Shown one piece after another: positions 8,227 through 16,737 of a stretch of DNA of 57,207 bases. The DNA comes from Acetobacteraceae bacterium (GTDB lineage: Bacteria; Pseudomonadota; Alphaproteobacteria; Acetobacterales; Acetobacteraceae): the NCBI GenBank assembly GCA_003506895.1, contig DNXO01000084.1, positions 64,479-121,685 of the forward strand. Reading direction: 5' to 3'. The first letter of the stretch is position 1; each line of letters starts with the position of its first letter. The translations under genes and the position numbers were made by a program. The notes below the pieces were generated by a model. That model was not told the origin of the DNA and searched no databases. It saw only the letters and a program-made list of their open reading frames with translations.

Positions 8227-9357
8227 GTGAAGATCGGCGTTCCGAAGGAGATCAAGTCGCACGAATACCGGGTCGGGCTGACGCCGGCCGGAACACGCGA
8301 GCTGGTCCAGCATGGCCATCAGGTCGTGGTGGAGCATGATGCCGGCGCCGGTATCGGATACAACGACAACGCGTATCGATCCGCAGGCGCCTCGATCGCC
8401 GAAACGCCCGCTGCTGTCTTCGGCGCCGCCGAGATGATCGTCAAGGTCAAGGAACCGCAGCCCGTCGAGATCGCCATGCTACGGCGGGGGCATATCCTGT
8501 TCACCTACCTGCATCTCGCCGCCGACAAGGCGCAAACCCAGGGGCTGATGAACGCCGGCGCGACCTGTATCGCTTATGAGACTGTTACCGACCGCGCCGG
8601 CACACTGCCGCTGCTTGCCCCGATGAGTGAAGTTGCCGGCCGCATGGCGGTGCAGGTCGGCGCGCATTGTCTGGAACGCGAGCAAGGCGGCGCCGGCATT
8701 CTGCTCGGCGGCGTCCCCGGCGTGCCGCCCGCCAAGGTCGTGGTGCTTGGCGGGGGCGTGTCGGGCACCAATGCCGCCCGTATGGCGGTTGGGCTGGAAG
8801 CAAGCGTCACCATCATCGACAAATCGCTGCCTCGGTTGAAGGAACTGGACCTCCAGTTCGGACCGCGTGCAACGACGCTGTTCGCGACCACCGCCGCGAT
8901 CGAGCAGGCGGTTCTGGCGGCGGACCTTGTGATCGGCGCGGTTCTGGTGCCAGGCGCGGCGGCGCCAAAGCTGGTGACGCGGGAAATGGTCCGCCGCATG
9001 CGACCGGGGTCGGTGCTGGTCGATATCGCCATCGACCAGGGCGGGTGCTTCGAGACGAGCCGGCCGACCAGCCACTCCGATCCAACCTATGTCGAGGATG
9101 GCGTCGTCCATTACTGCGTCACCAACATGCCGGGCGCGGTGGCACGGACTTCCACCTATGCGCTGACGAACGCCACGCTGCCGTTCGTGCTGGCACTGGC
9201 CGGGAAGGGCTGGCGGCAGGCGATGCTGGATGACCCGCATCTGGCGGAAGGACTGAACATCGACGCCGGGCGAGTCACGCATCTGGCCGTCGCACAGGCG
9301 TTGGGTCTCCGGCACACGCCGCTGCGAGATGTCTTGGTGCCCGGGGTGGTGGTTTAG
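8227..9357 (+). CDS. ald: Alanine dehydrogenase
   Basis: Catalyses reversible NAD-dependent oxidative deamination of L-alanine to pyruvate and ammonia. It is 376 residues, close to the usual 371. Family residues are visible: VPKEIKSHEYRVGLTP with Arg15, VKEPQP with Lys74, LHLAAD with His96, and the NAD loop LGGGVSGTNAARMA at about 174-187. The GTG start is chosen because a GGAGG site lies eight bases upstream and the protein then begins VKIGVPKEIK, as in the family. An upstream ATG adds 19 unconserved residues. Together with the neighbouring PLP operon it would pass amino-acid carbon to pyruvate. Confidence 0.95.
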   Translation: MKIGVPKEIKSHEYRVGLTPAGTRELVQHGHQVVVEHDAGAGIGYNDNAYRSAGASIAETPAAVFGAAEMIVKVKEPQPVEIAMLRRGHILFTYLHLAADKAQTQGLMNAGATCIAYETVTDRAGTLPLLAPMSEVAGRMAVQVGAHCLEREQGGAGILLGGVPGVPPAKVVVLGGGVSGTNAARMAVGLEASVTIIDKSLPRLKELDLQFGPRATTLFATTAAIEQAVLAADLVIGAVLVPGAAAPKLVTREMVRRMRPGSVLVDIAIDQGGCFETSRPTSHSDPTYVEDGVVHYCVTNMPGAVARTSTYALTNATLPFVLALAGKGWRQAMLDDPHLAEGLNIDAGRVTHLAVAQALGLRHTPLRDVLVPGVVV

Positions 9358-9466
9358 GTCCAGGTCTCGACCAGTCCCGGAAACGCCGACAGTGAACCGA
9401 TCGTCGCATTCGGGGCGTGAGCCCCAGCGTTTCCAGTTGTGTCCTCAGGGCCTTGGACGCATTTTT
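9354..9466 (-). pseudogene. Possible relic of a HAD-type hydrolase C-terminus
   Basis: In the gap between ald and the Ldh-family gene, the minus strand reads HAPNATIGSLSAFPGLVETW then stop. This resembles HAD hydrolase C-termini; the nearby dehalogenase ends HQPDLIVSSMTELAELMA. Just upstream, in another frame, is SKALRTQLETLGLTP, so joining the two needs a frameshift. No start or catalytic motif remains. A seven-base T run at about 9472-9478 on the plus strand, after a weak GTCC/GGAC stem, could instead be an ald terminator. The relic call is tentative. Confidence 0.25.
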
Positions 9467-9528
9467 TTGGCGGATGTCCACTTGGCCATCGCCGTTGTTC
9501 GGCTCAATCGGCCACAGGCGCGCCCGCG

Positions 9529-10602
9529 CTAGGAACGATTCGCCCCGACCGCCTGATCGAATTCGGCTGGGGTGATGCCCAGCGACTCGGCCGCCGCACG
9601 GATGTCCCGCCACGTGGTATCATCCACCTCGATCCCGTCCGCCATCCGCTTCGCCGCGTACCGCCGCTCCGGCTCCCCGGGGGTCAGCACGTCGTCAAAC
9701 CCGGGGGCAGGCTTAGCAGACTTCACATGCGCCTTCACCGCCTGGATATCGGCGGCGATCTTCCCGGCATCCCCCAGCTTCGACAGGTCGATCACCGTCG
9801 CCAGCATGGAGTTCAGCACGCCGCCCTTGGCCTCATGAAACGCGCCCTGGCCGCCAGCTATGGCCGAGGCCATGATCTCGCACATCACTGCCAGACCAGA
9901 CCCCTTATGCGTGCCGAACGCCCGCAGCGCGCCGGTATGGTCGCGGATGAACCCTGTCGGATCGTTCGTGGGGTTGCCGTCGGCGTCGATCAGGCAGCCA
10001 TCGGCGACCGGAACCCTTTTGTTGTAAGCAACCCGCGCCTTGCCGGCGGCAATGGTCGTGGTCGCCATGTCCAACATCACCGCCGGGCCATCCGGCCCGG
10101 GGACAGCGGCGCAAAACGGGTTGGTGCCAAGCCTGGGCTCCGCCGCCCCCCATGTCGCCTGCACATCATGATGATCGGCCACATTCACGAACGCCGTAAA
10201 CGCACACCCCTCCGCCGCCGCGAGTTCGGCATAGGTGCCGATCCGTCCAATATGCGAGGAATTGCGGAACGCCAGCACGCATGCCCCGACCTCCTTGGCC
10301 CGAGCGATGGCGCGCCGGACGGCGTCGGCGGCCATGCGTTGGCCGTAGCCGCGCCGCGCGTCGATCACCAGCAGCGCGCCGGCGTCCAACACGGTTTCGG
10401 CGGTCTGGTTCGGAACCAGCAGCCCCTCATGCAGCAGCCGCACATAGGTCGGCAGCATGCCAACGCCATGACTGTCATGCCCGGCCAGATTCGCCCGAAC
10501 CAGATGATCGGCGACCTGCTCGGCCTCCCCATCCTCGCTGCCCATGCGACGGGCGATCAGATGGGTGACGGCTTTCAACGCATGGGGTGCGAGGGTCGGC
10601 AT
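9529..10602 (-). CDS. Ldh-family (malate / L-sulfolactate / L-lactate) dehydrogenase
   Basis: A 357-residue NAD(P)-dependent type-2 malate/L-lactate dehydrogenase-family enzyme that oxidises a 2-hydroxy acid to a 2-oxo acid (relatives also reduce imines or ureidoglycolate). The signature GHDSHGVGM (41-49, catalytic His45) is clear, followed by RRGYGQRMAADAV and a nucleotide-binding NSSHIGRIGTYAELA segment. The ATG at 10602 opens the conserved region; 20 further upstream codons read into an inverted repeat and are rejected. The substrate is uncertain. It lies just downstream of infC behind a long hairpin. Confidence 0.88.
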   Translation of the reverse strand: MPTLAPHALKAVTHLIARRMGSEDGEAEQVADHLVRANLAGHDSHGVGMLPTYVRLLHEGLLVPNQTAETVLDAGALLVIDARRGYGQRMAADAVRRAIARAKEVGACVLAFRNSSHIGRIGTYAELAAAEGCAFTAFVNVADHHDVQATWGAAEPRLGTNPFCAAVPGPDGPAVMLDMATTTIAAGKARVAYNKRVPVADGCLIDADGNPTNDPTGFIRDHTGALRAFGTHKGSGLAVMCEIMASAIAGGQGAFHEAKGGVLNSMLATVIDLSKLGDAGKIAADIQAVKAHVKSAKPAPGFDDVLTPGEPERRYAAKRMADGIEVDDTTWRDIRAAAESLGITPAEFDQAVGANRS

Positions 10603-10638
10603 GGCGAAGGGACCTGATCGGTGGCGGCGTTTCGTCTT

Positions 10639-10715
10639 GGTGGGCGCAGGCCCGATATCCACGCCTGTGAACGAAGAATCCGCCCGAAGGCGTGGATGGC
10701 GGGCCTGCGCCCGCC
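10639..10715. repeat. Long imperfect inverted repeat between infC and the Ldh-family gene
   Basis: Two 28-base arms (10639-10666 and 10688-10715) match at 25 of 28 positions and flank a 21-base loop. The right arm begins 12 bases past the infC stop, so the transcript would fold into a strong hairpin there. There is no T-tract. It could be an infC 3'-end structure or a REP/MITE-like mobile palindrome. Confidence 0.6.
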
Positions 10716-10727
10716 ACGACGGGGATA

Positions 10728-11249
10728 CTACCTAGGCGAGAGAACCATGACCATCTGGCGGTTTTCCATACGCGGCATTTGTTCGACCTTGGACGTCGAG
10801 TCCATTTCCGCTCGGATTCGTTCCAGCACGCGCACACCGATATCCTGATGCGCCATTTCGCGGCCACGGAAGCGCAGCGTCACCTTGACCTTGTCGCCCT
10901 CATCGATGAACGACTTCATGGCGCGCATTTTCACCTGATAGTCGTTCTCATCAATGTTCGGGCGCACCTTGATCTCTTTGATCTCGATGACTTTTTGCTT
11001 CTTCTTGGCTTCGTTCCGCTTCTTTTGCTGTTCGTATTTGAACTTGCCAAAGTCGAGGATCTTACAAACCGGCGGGTCGGCGTTCGGGCTGATTTCCACC
11101 AGATCCAGGCCGACCGCGAAGGCGCGTTGCATCGCCTCACGCACTGTCAGCACGCCTTGCATCTCACCATCCTGATCGATCAGGCGAACCTGCGGGATTC
11201 GGATTTCCTCGTTTACGCGGGGGCCGTCGCGGGTTGGCGGGGCGGCCAT
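10728..11249 (-). CDS. infC: Translation initiation factor IF-3
   Basis: IF-3 binds the 30S subunit, keeps ribosomes apart and checks the start codon and initiator tRNA. The 173-residue protein has the N-domain (RVNEEIRIPQVRLID; PNADPPVCKILDFGKFKYE), a Lys-rich linker and the C-domain (IKVRPNIDENDYQ; FRGREMAHQDIG). Its start is ATG with a GAGG site, not the autoregulatory ATT of enterobacteria. It follows thrS by 110 bases on the same strand, the common thrS-infC order. rpmI and rplT do not follow; an Ldh-family gene does. Confidence 0.97.
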   Translation of the reverse strand: MAAPPTRDGPRVNEEIRIPQVRLIDQDGEMQGVLTVREAMQRAFAVGLDLVEISPNADPPVCKILDFGKFKYEQQKKRNEAKKKQKVIEIKEIKVRPNIDENDYQVKMRAMKSFIDEGDKVKVTLRFRGREMAHQDIGVRVLERIRAEMDSTSKVEQMPRMENRQMVMVLSPR

Positions 11250-11359
11250 TGGTCCTCTGGCTATCGTTCTCTCCTGTCTCTGTTACGACGATCGGCGGCG
11301 GCGCGGGGTCGCGCGTGCCGTTGACCATTTGATAGTGTGCGCGGAAATCGGGCCTAAAA

Positions 11360-13297
11360 TCAAGCCACGTTGCCTGGAATTAAGTCGGGAGGCATCGCTT
11401 CGGATGCAAGCCTGCCAACCGCTTCCTCCAGTGATAAGATTTCCTGCCCCTGGCTGCCCAGCCTGCGCAACGCCACGGTGCGGGTTTCCGCCTCTTTCCG
11501 GCCAACCACAGCCAGGACCGGAACCAGCGCCAGACTGTGTTCGCGGACCTTGGCGTTGATCTTCTGGTTCGTCAGGTCGGTATTCACCGCCAGCCCAGCC
11601 TTGGCAAACGCCGAGGCAACCTCTTTGGCATAATCGTCGGCGTCGGACACGATCGTCGCCACCACGGCCTGAACCGGCGCCAGCCATAGCGGGAAGCGGC
11701 CGGCATATTGCTCGATCAGGATGCCGATGAACCGCTCGAAGCTGCCGAAAATCGCCCGATGCAGCATGATGGGGCGGTGGCGAGCACCGTCTTCCCCGAC
11801 ATACTCCGCATCCAGCCGCTCCGGCAGGTTTGGATCGACCTGCAGCGTGCCGCATTGCCAGTCACGACCGATCGCGTCGCGCAGCACGAATTCCAGCTTC
11901 GGGCCATAGAACGCCCCTTCGCCGGGGTTCAACTCATACGTCACTCCCGCGATGGCGCAGGCGTCGCGCAACGCGCCCTCCGCCTGGTCCCACAATGCAT
12001 CGCTGCCGATGCGGGCTTCCGGCCGATCGGAGAATTTGATGCGGAAATCAGAGAAGCCAAAGTCGCGGTAAACCTGCGACAGCAGCGTGATGAAGCGGGC
12101 GGTTTCGGACGCGATCTGGTCTTCGGTGCAGAAGATGTGGGCGTCATCCTGGGTAAAAGCGCGCACCCGCATGATGCCGTGCAGCGAGCCGGAGGGTTCG
12201 TAGCGGTGGCAGGACCCGAACTCCGCCATCCGCAACGGGAGTTCGCGGTAAGACCGCAGCCCATGGCGGAAGATCTGGATGTGGCAGGGGCAGTTCATCG
12301 GCTTCAGGGCAAGGAATTTGTCCTCCTCCTCCACCTGGGCGATGAACATGTTCTGCCGGTAGTTGTCCCAGTGGCCGGACTTCTCCCACAAAGAGCGGTC
12401 AACCAACTGCGGAGTCTTCACCTCCTGGTAGCCATTCGCGTCCAGCCGGCGGCGCAGGTAGGCCTCAACCGTCCGGTAGAGCTTCCAGCCCTTCGGGTGC
12501 CAGAAGATCGAGCCCACCGCCTCTTCTTGGATATGGAACAGGTCCATTTCCTTGCCGATCTTGCGGTGGTCGCGGCGTTCGGCTTCCTCAAGCTGATGCA
12601 GATAGGCGTCCAGTTCCTTCTGGTCGCGCCACGCCGTGCCATAGATGCGCGACAGCATGGCGTTGCGGTGATCGCCGCGCCAATACGCGCCGGCCACCTT
12701 CATCAGCTTGAACGCGGTCCCGACGTCGGCGGTGGTACGCAAATGCGGTCCACGGCAAAGGTCGATCCACTCGCCCTGGCTATACAGCGTGATCGTCTCT
12801 GTCGCCGGCAGGTCCTGGATGAGCTGGGCCTTGTATTTCTCGCCCTTCGCCTGGAAGAACGCGATGGCCTCGTCGCGGTCGATCACCTTGCGTTCGAACT
12901 TCGCGCCGCGGGCCACGATTTCCCGCATCTTCGCCTCGATCGCGCCGAAATCCTCGGGCGTGAACGGCTCGTTGCGGGCGAAATCGTAGTAGAATCCGTT
13001 CTCGATCGACGGACCGATCGTCACCTGCGTGCCAGGATACAGCGCCTGCACCGCCTCGGCCAGCACGTGCGCGGCGTCGTGTCTGATCATCTCCAGCGCG
13101 TCGGGATCGCGGCGGGTGATGAAGACGATGTTCGCGTCGTTCTCGATCATCGTCGCCAGATCGGCCGTCTTGCCGTCGATTTTCATCGCCAGGGCGGCAC
13201 GCGCAAGGCCGGGACCGATTGCCTCGGCCACCATGGTGCCCGTCACCGGCGCGTCGAACTGGCGCACGGAACCGTCGGGCAGGGTGATCGCGGGCAT
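11360..13297 (-). CDS. thrS: Threonyl-tRNA synthetase
   Basis: Charges tRNA-Thr. The 645-residue class II synthetase has an N-terminal TGS domain (about 1-60), an editing domain with HDAAHVLAEAVQ, and the catalytic core with MNCPCHIQIF (zinc cysteine) and the motif 2 region MAEFGSCHRYEPSG. The anticodon-binding domain (PLWLAPVQAVV onward) follows. Length and order are typical. An antisense frame of 532 codons over the same stretch is a GC-driven shadow. It is probably cotranscribed with infC. The 135-base divergent gap upstream can fold into two hairpins. Confidence 0.97.
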   Translation of the reverse strand: MPAITLPDGSVRQFDAPVTGTMVAEAIGPGLARAALAMKIDGKTADLATMIENDANIVFITRRDPDALEMIRHDAAHVLAEAVQALYPGTQVTIGPSIENGFYYDFARNEPFTPEDFGAIEAKMREIVARGAKFERKVIDRDEAIAFFQAKGEKYKAQLIQDLPATETITLYSQGEWIDLCRGPHLRTTADVGTAFKLMKVAGAYWRGDHRNAMLSRIYGTAWRDQKELDAYLHQLEEAERRDHRKIGKEMDLFHIQEEAVGSIFWHPKGWKLYRTVEAYLRRRLDANGYQEVKTPQLVDRSLWEKSGHWDNYRQNMFIAQVEEEDKFLALKPMNCPCHIQIFRHGLRSYRELPLRMAEFGSCHRYEPSGSLHGIMRVRAFTQDDAHIFCTEDQIASETARFITLLSQVYRDFGFSDFRIKFSDRPEARIGSDALWDQAEGALRDACAIAGVTYELNPGEGAFYGPKLEFVLRDAIGRDWQCGTLQVDPNLPERLDAEYVGEDGARHRPIMLHRAIFGSFERFIGILIEQYAGRFPLWLAPVQAVVATIVSDADDYAKEVASAFAKAGLAVNTDLTNQKINAKVREHSLALVPVLAVVGRKEAETRTVALRRLGSQGQEILSLEEAVGRLASEAMPPDLIPGNVA

Positions 13298-13354
13298 GGG
13301 TCGTGAGTCCTCGTCTGTATTGAGAGGCGGTGTCTATGGCGAACACGGCGCTTC

Positions 13355-13412
13355 CCCGCAACCCTTAGGTGCGGGTTGCAGCCATCGCCTGGGCGGGCGA
13401 CGATGGCGCAAC
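13355..13412. promoter_or_regulatory. Two adjacent hairpins in the thrS / ICL-like divergent gap
   Basis: GCAACCC (13358-13364) pairs with GGGTTGC (13373-13379), and the alternative CCCGCA/TGCGGG pairing overlaps it. A second stem, GCCATCG with CGATGGC, follows at about 13382-13412. On the minus strand this is the thrS leader; thrS leaders are known sites of autoregulation in E. coli. Whether these stems act here is unknown. Confidence 0.3.
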
Positions 13413-13432
13413 ACGGTTGAGGAGACAGAACC

Positions 13433-14293
13433 ATGAGCAAGACATCGATGCGCGCGATCCTGAACAAGCCGGGCATCCTGACGCTTCCCGGCGTCTATGA
13501 CGGCATTTCCGCGCGCGTCGCCAACAGCCTGGGCTTCCCGGCTTTGTATATGACCGGCTACGGCGCGGTCGCCTCGGCCCTGGGCGTGCCCGATGCCGGC
13601 CTGGCCAGCGTGACCGAGATGCTGGACCGCGTCAGTTGCATCGCCGCCGCCATCGACGTGCCGTTCATCGCCGACGGCGACACCGGCTACGGCGGCCTGC
13701 TGAACGTGGAACGCACGGTGCGGGCCTATGCCGCCGCCGGCGCGTCCGGCATCCAACTGGAAGATCAGGAAATCCCGAAGAAATGCGGCCATACCGAGTT
13801 TCGTCGCGTGGTCCCGTACGCCGACGCGATCCGCAAGATCCAGGTCGCCGTGGACAGCCGGCCCAGCGACGATTTCCTGATCGTCGCCCGCACCGACGCC
13901 AGGTATTCCGAGGGCCTGGATGAGGCGCTGCGCCGCGGCGAGGGCTTCCTGAAGGCCGGCGCCGATATCCTGTTCGTGGAAAGCCCGGAGTCGCCCGAGG
14001 AACTGCGCCGCATCGGCGAAACCTTCAAAGGCGCGGCGCTGCTGGCCAACATGGTCGAGGGCGGTCGCACCCCGTTCCTCTCCACCCACCAACTGGAAGC
14101 CATCGGTTACAAGGTCGCGCTGTTCCCCGGAACCGGCTTCCTGACGGCCGCGAAGGCGCTGCGTGACGGGTACGCTTTTCTGCAAAAGAACGGCACCAGC
14201 ACCGGTGGTCCCGCCCAACTGCCGTTCTCGGACATGAATGCCCTTATGGGCTTCCCGGCGGTTCACGCGTTTGAGGCGAAGTGGGCCGGGTAG
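13433..14293 (+). CDS. Isocitrate lyase / PEP mutase superfamily protein
   Basis: A 286-residue lyase of the methylisocitrate lyase / oxaloacetase / carboxyphosphonoenolpyruvate mutase group. Magnesium-site segments are DGDTGYGG (81-88) and LEDQEIPKKCGH (109-120), the last with the KKCGH lyase signature; ARTDARYSEGLDEAL follows. The start has a GGAG site (GAGGAGACAGAACC then ATG). The gene stands alone, with no methylcitrate-cycle partners (prpC, prpD) nearby, so cleavage of a 2-hydroxy diacid such as dimethylmalate or oxaloacetate is as likely as methylisocitrate. Confidence 0.85.
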   Translation: MSKTSMRAILNKPGILTLPGVYDGISARVANSLGFPALYMTGYGAVASALGVPDAGLASVTEMLDRVSCIAAAIDVPFIADGDTGYGGLLNVERTVRAYAAAGASGIQLEDQEIPKKCGHTEFRRVVPYADAIRKIQVAVDSRPSDDFLIVARTDARYSEGLDEALRRGEGFLKAGADILFVESPESPEELRRIGETFKGAALLANMVEGGRTPFLSTHQLEAIGYKVALFPGTGFLTAAKALRDGYAFLQKNGTSTGGPAQLPFSDMNALMGFPAVHAFEAKWAG

Positions 14294-14298
14294 AAGCG

Positions 14299-14694
14299 CT
14301 AATCGACCGTAATCGTTCCGACCATGCCATCCCAGTCATGGTCGGCGCAGGTCAGTTCGTACTGGCCCTTTGCCGGAGCGATCAGCAGAATCCGCGCCCT
14401 GTCCCCCGGTTGCACGACGATATCGGTTCCGGCATTCGCCAGTCGCGCCCTGTCCCGCACCGTCGCCGCTTTCAGGAAGGCGGGCGCGGTAAACTCGTGC
14501 ATCTCCTTGCCGCGGTTCTCCAGCAGCAGCGCATAGGCCTTGCCGGCGTGGAAGGTCAGGTGGTCGGGTTCGAAGCGGTTATCGACCATAACGACGGTCA
14601 GGGTTTCCGCGTGCGCCCAGCGATCCGCCGCATGGCCAGCAGATGGTAACCCCGCACACAAGGCGGCCGCCGCCAGCCTGATCCCGACGTTCAT
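14299..14694 (-). CDS. Periplasmic cupredoxin-domain protein
   Basis: A 131-residue blue-copper-type protein. The ATG at 14694 gives a signal peptide (about 1-22, ending GHA). The mature domain has the type 1 copper ligand set: His66 in KEMHEF, then Cys116, His119 and Met124 in TCADHDWDGM. It probably carries electrons or stores copper in the periplasm. It converges with the ICL-like gene (5-base gap). A small cytochrome c lies 1.4 kb away on the same strand. Confidence 0.85.
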   Translation of the reverse strand: MNVGIRLAAAALCAGLPSAGHAADRWAHAETLTVVMVDNRFEPDHLTFHAGKAYALLLENRGKEMHEFTAPAFLKAATVRDRARLANAGTDIVVQPGDRARILLIAPAKGQYELTCADHDWDGMVGTITVD

Positions 14695-14752
14695 CGTTGA
14701 TGCCCTATGCGCTCCGGAGCGCCGCACATAGACCCCCGCAGCCGGACGTCAA

Positions 14753-15940
14753 CTAGTTCGCTGCCAACTCCAGCTTCGGCCCGCACCCGAACGCCGGCAT
14801 CACTTCTTTCGCAAACCGTTCCACCTGTTCCAGCCATACCGCCAGCGGCGTGCCCAGCGGCAGTGTGACGGTTACCCGCGACAGGCCTGGGTAAGCGGCT
14901 TCGATCTTCTTCAGGCTCTCGATGATGTCGGCGGGCGTGCCGGTCAGGAACCCGCCGGCGCGCACCGCGTCCTCGATCCGCGGCAGCTTGGTGTTCACCG
15001 CCAGCTTCGGATCCCGCATCGCCGCGATCTGTTCGTCGGTCAGTGCTTTCACCAGACGCAATTCGCCGAACATCTTCATGTTTTCTTCGTAATATTTCCC
15101 TGCTTCCTTGATCCCGGCTTCCACGCTGTCCGCGATGAAGAATTGGAACCCGATCGCGAGCCGCTCACCCAGTTCGACATGCTTGCCAAGCCGAGCATGC
15201 GCGGCCTGAAAATCGACCATCACCTTGTGAACGATGCCGCCCTCAGCCGACCCGCCGCCAATGACGCCCTGGATGCCGTGCTTGGCCATGAAGTCCAGCG
15301 CCCGTTGCGACCCGCCCTGGATCGGTTGCCAACATTCCACCGGCAAGCGCTCGGGGCGGGGTACCAGCGTCAGTTCCTTCAACGTATAGCCGCGATAGGG
15401 CACTTCCGGCGGCAGCGTGTAGTGCTTGCCTTGATGCGAGAACGACTCGTTGTTGAACGCCTTGAAGATGATATCGACCTGTTCCTCGAACAGTTCGCGA
15501 TTGGCTTCCTGGTTCAGCAGCGGCGCGCCGAACGTCTCCACCTCGCGCGTGTGATAGCCGCGGCCGACGCCGAAGATGACCCGGCCATGGGACAGGATGT
15601 CGGCCATCGCGTAGTCCTCGGCCAAGCGCAGCGGGTGCCACATCGGGGTGATGTTGAAGCCGCAGCCCAGCTTGATGTTCTTGGTCAGGTGCGTCAGGTG
15701 CAGCGCCATCAGCAGCACGTTCGGGATGCACTCGGTTCCCTCTGGCTGGAAATGGTGCTCCGCCATCCAGAATGCGCCGTACCCAAGGCGATCCAATGCC
15801 TGCGCGGTGATTTCCGCTTTTTTCAGCGCGGTAGCGAGCTTTTCGTTTGCATAGCGGCGGTCGTTCACGGGTGTGCCGCCATAGCCGACATTCTCCAGAT
15901 CGATATGTCCGGCATATGTGCTGTCGAATTGCCTGATCAT
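14753..15940 (-). CDS. LLM-class flavin-dependent oxidoreductase (luciferase-like)
   Basis: A 395-residue bacterial-luciferase-family monooxygenase or reductase with a TIM-barrel fold using FMNH2 or F420. Family features are FWMAEHHFQPEGTE, IKLGCGFNITPMWHPLRLAEDYAM, and VIFGVGRGYHTREVETFG, the common LLM core. It would oxidise an unknown small molecule and needs a flavin reductase that is not present nearby. A second LLM protein sits at 48139-49338 in this window. The call to family is secure, the substrate unknown. Confidence 0.9.
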   Translation of the reverse strand: MIRQFDSTYAGHIDLENVGYGGTPVNDRRYANEKLATALKKAEITAQALDRLGYGAFWMAEHHFQPEGTECIPNVLLMALHLTHLTKNIKLGCGFNITPMWHPLRLAEDYAMADILSHGRVIFGVGRGYHTREVETFGAPLLNQEANRELFEEQVDIIFKAFNNESFSHQGKHYTLPPEVPYRGYTLKELTLVPRPERLPVECWQPIQGGSQRALDFMAKHGIQGVIGGGSAEGGIVHKVMVDFQAAHARLGKHVELGERLAIGFQFFIADSVEAGIKEAGKYYEENMKMFGELRLVKALTDEQIAAMRDPKLAVNTKLPRIEDAVRAGGFLTGTPADIIESLKKIEAAYPGLSRVTVTLPLGTPLAVWLEQVERFAKEVMPAFGCGPKLELAAN

Positions 15941-16056
15941 CGGTTTCCCTCCGGTTTTCTCCCTGTGAGAAGCCTAGTCCCGATCTATCGGCAGGCCAAA
16001 CTTCAGCCGGGAAGTCACGACGCGAGTGTCCGCCCGTGTTCAAGCGGAACGTCGCG

Positions 16057-16398
16057 TCAGTTCTTCCGCAGGCTTAGGATGTAGGTGGCGAGTGCACTCG
16101 CCTCGGCGGGCGGGCGGCCGGTGTTCAGCATATGCATGTGCGGTTGCTGGATAAACGTCGTCAGGTTGGCGAGCGTTGTCGTGGGGCGGTTCGCGATCGC
16201 ATCGAACGCGGGTGCGTCGGTCCAGCCCTTGGACGCGCTCGGCGCAATCATGTGGCACCGCGCGCAATACTGCTCCGCCAGTGTCTGTCCGGCCTGCGTT
16301 TTCGACGGTGGAGCCGCGAATGCGCGAAACTGCACTACAAGTAGACCGACCGCGGCGGCGGCCGCGCAGAACCAGATCAGCTTCCAGGTAAGGGACAT
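16057..16398 (-). CDS. Small c-type cytochrome, membrane-anchored or exported
   Basis: A 113-residue class I cytochrome c. Residues about 5-28 form a hydrophobic signal or anchor, the haem site is CARCH (45-49), and the axial Met is Met88 or Met90 in PHMHML. It resembles small cytochromes that feed terminal oxidases or nitrogen-oxide reductases. No oxidase is adjacent. An FNR-type box lies 61-74 bases before the start codon, which would suit oxygen-responsive activation. Confidence 0.9.
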   Translation of the reverse strand: MSLTWKLIWFCAAAAAVGLLVVQFRAFAAPPSKTQAGQTLAEQYCARCHMIAPSASKGWTDAPAFDAIANRPTTTLANLTTFIQQPHMHMLNTGRPPAEASALATYILSLRKN

Positions 16399-16737
16399 GG
16401 TTGGGTTCTCCGGCGTATCGGCCAGTGTTTATGTTCATGCCATCGGCGGACGGACGCATTGACCGGGATCAAGCGAACATGCGCTTGGATTCCAAGCACA
16501 CTCTCGACATCTGTTCTCCCGAAATCGTAGGACGGATGACGCCCCGTTATTAGGATTCTATGTCCTCTTGTCTGGTATGCCTAAAGACCCCAGAGTGTCG
16601 CGTCCACCCTCGTCCAGACTGTCGCTCGTGCGTCCATTACAGCCCTGAAGCGCCTGAAGGCAAAGCCAAGCCTAAGTCTGAAACTGGAGCCGAGGCCGGC
16701 CAATGACCTATATGCGCGACCTGCCCGTTGGAAGAAC
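16399..16737. other. Divergent intergenic region, cytochrome c / PPK2
   Basis: About 340 bases without a credible gene. It holds an FNR-type box (16459-16472), an inverted repeat GCTTGG-ATT-CCAAGC (16483-16497), and a moderately AT-rich stretch around 16535-16575. No reading frame here has a family signature. Confidence 0.6.
16459..16472. promoter_or_regulatory. FNR/FixK/DNR-type box
   Basis: TTGAC-CGGG-ATCAA differs from the FNR consensus TTGAT-N4-ATCAA at one base and fits FixK-like sites. If centred at -41.5 it would place the cytochrome c transcription start about 25 bases before its ATG, a normal geometry. Its distance from the PPK2 start (265 bases) is less suitable. Confidence 0.6.

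Noticed and set aside
11708..13306. 532-codon open frame antisense to thrS
   Set aside because: It lies wholly over thrS, its protein has no recognisable fold, and high GC content makes long antisense frames common.
13433..14293. prpB in a methylcitrate cycle
   Set aside because: The enzyme family fits, but prpC and prpD are absent, so the specific gene name is not supported.
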